Assembly (NCBI RefSeq): GCF_001806875.1
Contig: NZ_KV786225.1
Coordinates: forward strand, 1 to 62,354
Length of the DNA: 62,354 bases
DNA from: Corynebacterium sp. HMSC29G08
GTDB lineage: Bacteria > Actinomycetota > Actinomycetes > Mycobacteriales > Mycobacteriaceae
Direction of reading: 5' to 3'
Below are positions 9,327 to 17,324 of this stretch, piece after piece. Position numbers and translations under genes: made by a program. The notes under the pieces are model-generated. The model was given only the letters and a program-made list of their open reading frames with translations, was not told where the DNA came from and did not search any database. How positions within the stretch are numbered: the first letter of the stretch is position 1; the number at the start of each line of letters is the position of its first letter.

Positions 9327-10105
9327 CGGTGCGTGTAGTCGTCGATTCTGCCGCCGGCCTGCCTGCCGAGATCGCTGAAGAGCTAGGCATCACGGTTGTA
9401 GAGATGCACGTGATGGAAGACGCCGAGGGCGAAAGCTCCACCTCGGGGCTGACCGCGCTTGAGCTGACCGCGTGCTACGCCCGCCAGCTGGAGCGCGGTG
9501 GGGACGAAGGCGTGGTGGCACTACACCTGACCAAGACCATGTCCTCAACCTGGTCTGCGGCGGTGACGGCCTCGGGTGTATTCTCGGGCACGGTTCGCGT
9601 GGTGGATACCGATACCGTCGGCATGGCCATCGGCGCAGCAGCGATGGCGGCGGCCACGGTTGCGCGTGAGGGCGGCACGCTTGAGCAGTGCGAGGAGATG
9701 GCCGTAAACACCCTCAAGCGCGCCGAGACCTGGCTGTACCTGCAGCAGGTGGAAGGCCTGCGCAAGTCCGGGCGTCTGTCCACCGGCACCGCGCTGTCAG
9801 CGACGCTGCTTGCCACCAAACCGATCCTGCGGATGCACGACGGCAAGTTTGAGCTCGCAGCGAAAACCCGCACCCAGACCAAAGCGTTTGCGCGTCTTGC
9901 AGAGCTCGTTTTGGAGCGCGCCGACGGCGAACCCGTCTTCGCCGCCGTCCAACACGCGGATTGTGCCGACGCCGCCGAGCAGTTTGCGCTCATGCTTGAA
10001 GAAGTCCTGCCGCAGCATTCCCAGGTGCTTGTAGAGCCGATGGTGGACGTGTTAGCCACCCACACAGGCAAGGGTGCGGTTGGCCTTTCGGTGGTGTTCG
10101 CGTAG
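9323..10105 (+). CDS. DegV family fatty-acid-binding protein
   Basis: DegV proteins bind fatty acids and, in Gram-positive bacteria, act as FakB subunits presenting them to a fatty-acid kinase. The 260-aa product starts MTVRVVVDSAAGLP, matching the conserved first strand, and has LHLTKTMSSTWSAA (about 73-86), VVDTDTVGMAIG and the LRKSGRLS motif (about 150-157). ATG 9323 overlaps the upstream stop (ATGA), which fixes the start. No FakA kinase gene is in the window. Confidence 0.9.
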   Translation: MTVRVVVDSAAGLPAEIAEELGITVVEMHVMEDAEGESSTSGLTALELTACYARQLERGGDEGVVALHLTKTMSSTWSAAVTASGVFSGTVRVVDTDTVGMAIGAAAMAAATVAREGGTLEQCEEMAVNTLKRAETWLYLQQVEGLRKSGRLSTGTALSATLLATKPILRMHDGKFELAAKTRTQTKAFARLAELVLERADGEPVFAAVQHADCADAAEQFALMLEEVLPQHSQVLVEPMVDVLATHTGKGAVGLSVVFA

Positions 10106-10128
10106 GGCATTTTAAGCGCTAATGGCTT

Positions 10129-11064
10129 ATGATATGGCGCGTGTTGTCTTTTTCCTCCCGTGCGCGTGTTGTTGTTGCCACGCTAGTTGCTGCTCTGAGT
10201 GTTACGTTGCTTGTCCCGTTGGCCCCGGCTAACGCCCAGCACCGCTGTCCGGCTGTGGCGGTGATTGCCGCCCGTGGGTCTGGGCAAAACAGCCAGATCT
10301 ACCGCACGAGCTATTCTTCCGAGGCTCCCTGGGTGTCAAACGGTTGGGAGGGTGAAACCATCCGGGCGTTTTTACGGCATGCGGAAAACCGCTACCGCGC
10401 TACCCATAACGGTGTCTCGTTGATGAAAGACGTCGAGGTCCTCGGGCTAGAGCCGCACTACTATCCGGCGGCGTACCCGCAGTACTCGGTGCCCACGGTG
10501 CCTACCCCAGCTACGGTCATGCAGGCGTTGCTGATTGGTCTTGAGTACGCGGTGCCGGTGTTGCGCATGGCGCGGGGTGCGGCGGATGAGTTCACTGCCT
10601 CGGTGCAGACGGGACGGTCCGGTGTCATGCGGCAGATTCATGATTATGAGGCGGCGACCGGCTGCCGGCCGTCCTATATTTTGAGTGGTTTTTCACAGGG
10701 CGCGATGGTGCTGCTTGAGCATGAGCGTTCCCTGGCGCGCCGGGGCCAGTTGGCGGGGTCGGTGTATTTTGGTAACCCCACGACGGCTGCGGGGGATCCG
10801 GCTACGGTTGGTGTGGCAAACGGGGGCGCGGGTGGCATGTTGGGCTGGTTGCCGTTTAATACCCGTTCCGCAGCTGGCACCCATAACCGTGTGAATTACT
10901 GTCTGCCGTTGGATGGTGTGTGTGATTTGTCAGTGCAGACGCTGCAGGGTTCGGCGGACCATAACGGGGGTAATCATGGGCGTTATTATTTGCTGCCTTC
11001 GCAGTGGGACAATCAGGTCTCGGACGCCTTTGGCGTATTCGTAGACCAGGTTCGTTACCGATAA
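10129..11064 (+). CDS. Secreted cutinase-family esterase
   Basis: Exported serine esterase of the cutinase family, which in Corynebacterineae act on lipid or polymer esters at the cell surface. The 311-aa product has an N-terminal signal peptide ending at PANA (about 36). A mature domain follows with AVIAARGSGQN, the nucleophile motif GFSQGA (Ser about 188), an Asp in the CDL segment (about 265) and His in DHNGGNHGRYY (about 283). TATGAT at 10128-10133 looks like a -10 element and would place transcription start at GTG 10141, the fifth codon. A leaderless 307-aa form starting there is a real alternative. Confidence 0.87.
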   Translation: MIWRVLSFSSRARVVVATLVAALSVTLLVPLAPANAQHRCPAVAVIAARGSGQNSQIYRTSYSSEAPWVSNGWEGETIRAFLRHAENRYRATHNGVSLMKDVEVLGLEPHYYPAAYPQYSVPTVPTPATVMQALLIGLEYAVPVLRMARGAADEFTASVQTGRSGVMRQIHDYEAATGCRPSYILSGFSQGAMVLLEHERSLARRGQLAGSVYFGNPTTAAGDPATVGVANGGAGGMLGWLPFNTRSAAGTHNRVNYCLPLDGVCDLSVQTLQGSADHNGGNHGRYYLLPSQWDNQVSDAFGVFVDQVRYR

Positions 11065-11176
11065 CAGCACCTGCATTTTCAATAAGCAGCGTTTTCTGTG
11101 GATAACTTCACGGGTTATCCACAGCCCGGTTTGCGTACCCTGTTGCCTTTGACGCGGCGTGTTTACGCTGCCGGGT
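11065..11176. promoter_or_regulatory. Inverted pair of perfect DnaA boxes before comEA
   Basis: CTGTGGATAAC (11096-11106) and GTTATCCACAG (11114-11124) form a perfect 11-bp inverted repeat around a 7-nt spacer. Each arm contains the DnaA-box sequence TTATCCACA (11097-11105 on the minus strand, 11115-11123 on the plus strand). The pair lies 53 nt upstream of the comEA start and 32 nt after the cutinase stop. No T-tract follows, so an intrinsic terminator is less likely than a protein-binding site. DnaA binding is inferred from the match alone. Confidence 0.6.
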
Positions 11177-11794
11177 ATGAACATCAAAGACAGGATTAAA
11201 GAGCTCACCCGCCCAACGGGTGAGGAAGATGCACTTGCCGTGGAGTACCCTGCGCCCAGGTTTGCGGTGGGGCGGGGCCAGGCGGTGGCGGTGGCGTCGA
11301 TAAGCATGGGGCTCGTCGGCGCCTGGGCTTTTACCCGCCCACCCGCACCTGAGCCTCCCTGGGAAACCCCGCCGGAGCCTGCCGAGATTGTGGTCTCTGT
11401 GGTGGGGGAGGTTGAACACCCCGGGCTGGTCACCCTTGCCCCCGGCGCGCGTGTGGCCGATGCGCTGGCGGCTGCCGTGCCTAAGGAGAGTGCGGATCTT
11501 CTGGTGCTCAATCAGGCGCAGCTGCTTGTCGACGCCCAACAGATCCTCGTCCAACCCTCCACCCCGGATCAGCCGCCCATGGTTTCCGGGGTGGAGGCGG
11601 GAGGCCTGATCTCGATTAATACCGCGACGGCTGAGCAGCTGACCAGTCTGGACGGGGTGGGGCCGGCGACTGCCAACGCGATTGTGGCGCACCGGGAGGC
11701 CAACGGGCCCTTTGCCACGCCTGAGGCATTGATTGAGGTCAAGGGCATTGGGCCGGCGAAATTTGCGGCGTTGGAAGGGCAGATCACGTTGTGA
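11177..11794 (+). CDS. comEA: ComEA-like DNA-binding competence protein
   Basis: Membrane-anchored DNA receptor of the natural-transformation machinery, which captures double-stranded DNA and hands it to the ComEC channel. The 205-aa product has a cytoplasmic N-terminus and one hydrophobic anchor (about 34-53). A Pro/Glu-rich linker, an SLBB-like domain (about 70-125, with VVGEVEHPGLVTL) and tandem helix-hairpin-helix motifs at the C-terminus (INTATAEQLTSLDGVGPATA, then IEVKGIGPAKFAAL) follow. ATG 11177 is preferred to GTG 11159. An exact copy of the 13-bp repeat word encodes ASIS inside the membrane anchor. The stop overlaps the comEC GTG. Confidence 0.9.
   Translation: MNIKDRIKELTRPTGEEDALAVEYPAPRFAVGRGQAVAVASISMGLVGAWAFTRPPAPEPPWETPPEPAEIVVSVVGEVEHPGLVTLAPGARVADALAAAVPKESADLLVLNQAQLLVDAQQILVQPSTPDQPPMVSGVEAGGLISINTATAEQLTSLDGVGPATANAIVAHREANGPFATPEALIEVKGIGPAKFAALEGQITL
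11293..11305 (+). repeat. 13-bp repeat word, copy 2 (in comEA)
   Basis: Exact match, read as (V)ASIS within the predicted membrane anchor. It is followed by ATGGG-GCTC, the variant GAGC arm on the other strand. A one-mismatch reverse copy (GCTTGTCGACGCC) lies in the same gene at 11524-11536. Confidence 0.9.
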
Positions 11795-13410
11795 GTGAGC
11801 TTCGGCTTATACCCGCGGCGGGGGCTGTGTGGCTGGCGGCGCTGGTGTGCCTGTGGCAGGGGCCGATTGCGGCCGCGTGCGTGGTGGTGGCGTTGGTGAT
11901 GGCGTGTGTGATGGGGCGCGAAATTGGGCAGGCGGTGTTGGTTGGTGGGTTGGGTATGGCGTCTCTGGTTGTGGCGTTGGTCCGCCGCCGCGTCGCAAAC
12001 GCCTGGAGTTTCGGCGACACCGTGGTGGCGACTGTCTCCGGGCAACCGAGGCTTTTGGCAAGCGACACGTGGCTGACGCGCGTTGTGGTGCCCGAGCATC
12101 CCTCGACGCTGGCGGTGTTTTCGCGCGACATGCCCGAGGGCGTGGTTGCCGGGACGGTGGTTGCCGCCCACGGCACGGTGGGGGAGAGCACGCTTGTTGG
12201 GGTCAACCCGTACGTGTTCAACGGCACGCTTGAAGTAGTGGAAGCCCCCAGCGGGTTTGCGGCGTTCGCGCAGCACGTACGCGAAACGTTCGCCGCATCG
12301 GTTCTGCATACGGTGGGGTCGAGCTCCCAGGGGTTGATCCCGGGGATGGTGCTTGGAGATACCTCCTTGCAATCCCCACTCGAGCAGCAGGCCTACATAG
12401 ATACTGGGCTGTCGCACTTGTCTGCGGTCTCCGGCAGCAACGTGGCCATTGTGACCACCGCGGCGATCGTACTAACCACGCTGTTGGGCCTTTCGCTGCA
12501 TTGGCGTTTGGTCGCCGCGGGTGCCGCGCTATTGGTGTTCGCGGCCCTTGTGGGCCCGGAGCCGAGCGTGCTTCGTGCCTCCGTCACCGGACTGGTGGGC
12601 ATGGTGGCGGTGTTGACCTCCACGCGCGCAGAACCCATGCACGTGCTGTGCCTTGCGGTGATCGGCCTGGTGTTGGTGGACACGGATTTGGCGGTGCATT
12701 ACGGGTTCGCCTTGTCCGTGGCCGCAACCGCCGGCATCGTGGCGCTGTCGCCCTTGCTGTACCGCGCGCTTGCGTTTACCCGCTGGCCAGACATTGTGGT
12801 CCGCGCGCTGTCCGTGGCTATCGCGGCAGATGTGGTGACCATGCCGATCGTCTCTATCATGGCCGGGAAAGTGTCGTTGGTGTCCACGCTTGCCAACACT
12901 TTAGTCGCGCCCGCCACGGCCCCGGTGACCATCCTTGGTCTGTGTGCCGCCGTGCTTGCCTTGCTGCCCGGCGGGTTGGAGGTGCCGCTGCTTTTCGTTG
13001 TTCAGCCGTTTACGTGGTGGGTGAACAAGGTGGCGATGGTGGGATCCGGACTGCCCTTTGCCACCGCCGCCATCGGCCCATTGACCGCGATTGTGGGGTA
13101 CGGCTGGATCATCTACGGCTTTCTATCGGGGAGGCCGCGGGTGACGGTGGCGCTGGCCGCAGTCGCGCTGTGCGTGAGCAACCTTGAACCCCCGCGTGCA
13201 CCCGTGGTGGACCAAAGCCAGCTTGTTGCCCACGTGGTGGACACACGCGCGGATGTGGAACCCGTCCCGCCCGGCACGCAGCTCGTTGTGGTGTTGGAGA
13301 GTGGACCGCCCACCACGCGCGGCACCAAAACCGCCCACGGCATCCCCGTTGTGTTTCCCAACCGGGACGGCCCAGTTACCTTGCGTACGGACGCCTCACG
13401 CTCCCAGTAA
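11791..13410 (+). CDS. comEC: ComEC-type DNA uptake channel, short form
   Basis: Polytopic inner-membrane channel that transports single-stranded DNA during natural transformation. The 539-aa protein is hydrophobic through about residue 455. It contains the Competence-domain signature HLSAVSGSNVAIV (about 210-222), followed by GLSLHWRLVAAGAALLVFAAL and LRASVTGLVG. The C-terminal metallo-beta-lactamase-like nuclease domain of full-length ComEC proteins (700-800 aa) is absent; only a soluble tail of about 85 residues follows. GTG 11791 overlaps the comEA stop. The operon order comEA-comEC-holA is widespread. Confidence 0.9.
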   Translation: MSELRLIPAAGAVWLAALVCLWQGPIAAACVVVALVMACVMGREIGQAVLVGGLGMASLVVALVRRRVANAWSFGDTVVATVSGQPRLLASDTWLTRVVVPEHPSTLAVFSRDMPEGVVAGTVVAAHGTVGESTLVGVNPYVFNGTLEVVEAPSGFAAFAQHVRETFAASVLHTVGSSSQGLIPGMVLGDTSLQSPLEQQAYIDTGLSHLSAVSGSNVAIVTTAAIVLTTLLGLSLHWRLVAAGAALLVFAALVGPEPSVLRASVTGLVGMVAVLTSTRAEPMHVLCLAVIGLVLVDTDLAVHYGFALSVAATAGIVALSPLLYRALAFTRWPDIVVRALSVAIAADVVTMPIVSIMAGKVSLVSTLANTLVAPATAPVTILGLCAAVLALLPGGLEVPLLFVVQPFTWWVNKVAMVGSGLPFATAAIGPLTAIVGYGWIIYGFLSGRPRVTVALAAVALCVSNLEPPRAPVVDQSQLVAHVVDTRADVEPVPPGTQLVVVLESGPPTTRGTKTAHGIPVVFPNRDGPVTLRTDASRSQ

Positions 13411-13420
13411 CCACGCACCC

Positions 13421-13426
13421 TAGAAT
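13421..13426 (+). promoter_or_regulatory. -10 element for a leaderless holA mRNA
   Basis: TAGAAT lies exactly 7 nt before ATG 13434, so the expected transcription start is the start codon itself. The upstream in-frame ATG 13425 overlaps this hexamer, which argues for 13434 as the true start. Confidence 0.5.
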
Positions 13427-13433
13427 GGAGCGC

Positions 13434-14360
13434 ATGCAAAACCCCGTGCACCTGGTTTTAGGCGAAGACGAGTTCCTCGCCCAGCGCGCCACCAAGGAGA
13501 TCATCGCGGACGCCGGTCCGCAGGCGGAAGTGACCACCCTGCGCGGATCCGACGTCACCGCAAGCGAACTCGCCCAGGCCACCAGCCCCTCCCTATTTGC
13601 CGAGGACCGCGTGCTAGTGGTGGAGAAAACCGAACTCGCCGGCAAAGAACCCGTCGAGGCACTCCTGCGCGCCTGCGTGGACGTGGCCCCCGGGGTGACC
13701 ATAATCGTGCAGCACACCGGCGGTGGGCGCCAGAAAGCGTACGCCTCTAAGCTGGCCAAGCTCGCCCAGGTGCATAGTGTGGCCCCCTTGCGTGACCGGG
13801 ACCGTCAAAGCTGGCTCACCACCGAATTCAAACGCCACGGCGTGCGCCCCACCCCAGATGTTGTTGCCGCACTGTTAGAGTCTGTCGGCTCTGACCTTCG
13901 TGAACTTGCCAGTGCTGTGAGCCAACTGGTCGCCGACACCGAGGGTGAGATCACCGTCGCCGCAGTACGCGAGTACTACACGGGTGTTGCGGAAGTCGCC
14001 GGCTTTGACATCGCCGAACAAGCCTTGGCCGGGCGCGCCGACCGCGCGCTGGCATCCACCAGGCGTGCCCTGCAACTGGGCACCAGCCCCGTTTCCATCG
14101 CGGCAGCACTCGCCTACAAGGTTGGCGACATCGCCAAGCTCTACGGCATCCGCGGCAACCCTGAGCAGCTCGCACGCGAACTAGGTATGCCGCCCTACGG
14201 TGTCAAACGCGCCATGCAAACCGCACGGCAGTGGAGCGGGGACGCGATCTCTGAAGCGGTGATCATCGTCGCGGACTTGGACGCCACCGTAAAAGGCCAA
14301 GGCGGAGACCCGGAGTTTGCCATCGAAGACGCCGTACGCCGTATCGCTGAGCTTGCCTAA
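13434..14360 (+). CDS. holA: DNA polymerase III subunit delta
   Basis: Delta subunit of the clamp loader, which opens the beta sliding clamp for loading at primer junctions. The 308-aa product starts MQNPVHLVLGEDEFLA, the usual N-terminus of the family. It has the LFAEDRVLVVEKTEL region (about 57-71) and the C-terminal helical collar domain (about 200-308), ending in DPEFAIEDAVRRIAELA. ATG 13434 is chosen over ATG 13425 because of the -10 element at 13421-13426. Its place after comEC is conserved in many Gram-positive genomes. Confidence 0.9.
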   Translation: MQNPVHLVLGEDEFLAQRATKEIIADAGPQAEVTTLRGSDVTASELAQATSPSLFAEDRVLVVEKTELAGKEPVEALLRACVDVAPGVTIIVQHTGGGRQKAYASKLAKLAQVHSVAPLRDRDRQSWLTTEFKRHGVRPTPDVVAALLESVGSDLRELASAVSQLVADTEGEITVAAVREYYTGVAEVAGFDIAEQALAGRADRALASTRRALQLGTSPVSIAAALAYKVGDIAKLYGIRGNPEQLARELGMPPYGVKRAMQTARQWSGDAISEAVIIVADLDATVKGQGGDPEFAIEDAVRRIAELA

Positions 14361-14406
14361 CTGGGCTTGCCTGATTGGGCGGGCGCGGGTGGCGTCGCAA
14401 AGCAAA

Positions 14407-14441
14407 ACGCCCCTGCGGTTAAGAAAAGACCACGGGGGCGT
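14407..14441 (-). terminator. Rho-independent terminator of rpsT
   Basis: ACGCCCC (14407-14413) pairs with GGGGCGT (14435-14441), and pairing extends inward with one mismatch to a small A-rich loop. On the minus strand the stem is followed by TTTTGCTTTGC, a T-rich tail suited to rpsT (ends 14460). The tail continues as TTTTGCTTTGCGACGCC, a near copy of the 13-bp repeat word. Confidence 0.7.
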
Positions 14442-14459
14442 AAAACAAGCGGGAAGGGT

Positions 14460-14726
14460 TTAGCCTTCCATCTTGTTGAAGGCGCGAGCCATGTTGGACT
14501 TCTTGTTCGCAGCGCTGTTGCGGTGGAACACGCCCTTGGTCACAGCCTTGTCCAGCTTGCGGGAAGCCACGCGCAGCTGTGCCTCAGCAGCAGCCTTGTC
14601 GCCGGAGGCCACGGCCTCGCGGAACTTGCGGATCTCCGTACGGGTGGCGGAGCGGATGGACTTGTTACGAACGCGACGCTTCTCGTTGGTCAGCACGCGC
14701 TTCTGCTGCTGCTTGATGTTAGCCAT
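14460..14726 (-). CDS. rpsT: 30S ribosomal protein S20
   Basis: Small primary 16S rRNA-binding protein of the 30S subunit. The 88-aa product MANIKQQQKRVLTNEKRR... is very basic and predicted all-helical, the normal size and composition for S20, with the conserved GVFHRNSAANKKS segment near the C-terminus. GAGGTG lies 5-6 nt upstream of the ATG. It is monocistronic: it has its own promoter at 14789-14817 and its own terminator. It is convergent with holA. Confidence 0.97.
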   Translation of the reverse strand: MANIKQQQKRVLTNEKRRVRNKSIRSATRTEIRKFREAVASGDKAAAEAQLRVASRKLDKAVTKGVFHRNSAANKKSNMARAFNKMEG

Positions 14727-14788
14727 GTTTGCACCTCTTGCTAGTGGTATCGATGATGTCGAAAACGCGGACCCAAGGTCCTGCCCGC

Positions 14789-14817
14789 GTTACACACATT
14801 CGCCCTGTTTTGGGCAA
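14789..14817 (-). promoter_or_regulatory. Candidate promoter of rpsT
   Basis: On the minus strand TTGCCC (14812-14817) and TGTAAC (14789-14794) are separated by 17 bp. The leader of about 60 nt that follows contains GGACC-CAA-GGTCC nested within CGCGG/CCGCG, a potential hairpin. Autoregulatory leaders exist for S20 in some bacteria; here that is only a possibility. Confidence 0.5.
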
Positions 14818-14857
14818 CCACTCAAAAATAGCAGCACACCCAGGCGGTTACCAAATG

Positions 14858-15352
14858 CTATCCCCAGTCAAAGTGGTCGCGCAGCCGGTTAGCCACCCGC
14901 TCGAAGCGCAGCGCGGGCAGTGTTGCGCCGCGACGATGCACGTCACTTTCCGGCACGCACAGCGTCTTATCCAGGCGCACCCAGCACGGCTCGCCTGAGC
15001 TATCCCAGCTGCCGCAGCCGATGCCCAGCCAGCGCGAGTCTTGCGCATGGTCCTTCTCAGGCGAGATCAAAAGCCCCAGCACGTCGTGGCGGTCGCGGCC
15101 CACAACCAGCATGGAGCGCTCACTCGGAGGTTGTGACGGCACGGTTAGCCACACCACCTCGCCGGGTTCGGCGCTGCCGTCCATGTCGGGCGCGTAGTAG
15201 ATGTTGCGGGGGATTTTCGCCGTGGATTTCACCTGTACGCGCGCCGCCAAGTCCTTGCCGCGGCGAACGGCGGGGCTGGCCAGACGCTCATTGAGCAGTG
15301 CCAAGCCACGGTCAAGCGAGCCTGCGCGTTTGCGTTTCAACAACCTGCGCAT
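14858..15352 (-). CDS. PemK/MazF-like protein without a partner antitoxin
   Basis: The C-terminal 110 residues resemble the PemK/MazF fold: PGEVVWLTVP (about 66-75), RSMLVVGRDRHDVLGLLIS and a late LDKTLCVPESDVHRRGATLP, matching the strand order of these endoribonucleases. The N-terminal 45 residues are basic and helical. ATG 15352 is chosen because AAGGAGG lies 5 nt upstream; the longer frame to 15415 has no ribosome site. The 164-aa gene stands alone between rpsT and divergent lepA with no antitoxin-like ORF on either side. It may be a domesticated or housekeeping relative rather than an active toxin. Nuclease activity is not demonstrated by the sequence. Confidence 0.65.
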   Translation of the reverse strand: MRRLLKRKRAGSLDRGLALLNERLASPAVRRGKDLAARVQVKSTAKIPRNIYYAPDMDGSAEPGEVVWLTVPSQPPSERSMLVVGRDRHDVLGLLISPEKDHAQDSRWLGIGCGSWDSSGEPCWVRLDKTLCVPESDVHRRGATLPALRFERVANRLRDHFDWG

Positions 15353-15443
15353 GGCCGCCTCCTTTCTTGAAGGCAACTCTAGGTTCTTTGGCAGGTACAC
15401 ACAAGCAGTTTTCACCGGTGTTTCTCATTTGCGTGTGCCCCGG

Positions 15444-15449
15444 TAGAAT
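15444..15449 (+). promoter_or_regulatory. -10 element for lepA
   Basis: GGTAGAAT places TAGAAT 9 nt before ATG 15459. This predicts a leader of only a few nucleotides or none, and no Shine-Dalgarno is present between the two. Confidence 0.5.
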
Positions 15450-15458
15450 CCTGGGGTT

Positions 15459-17321
<1,863 letters not shown>

Positions 17322-17324
17322 CGC

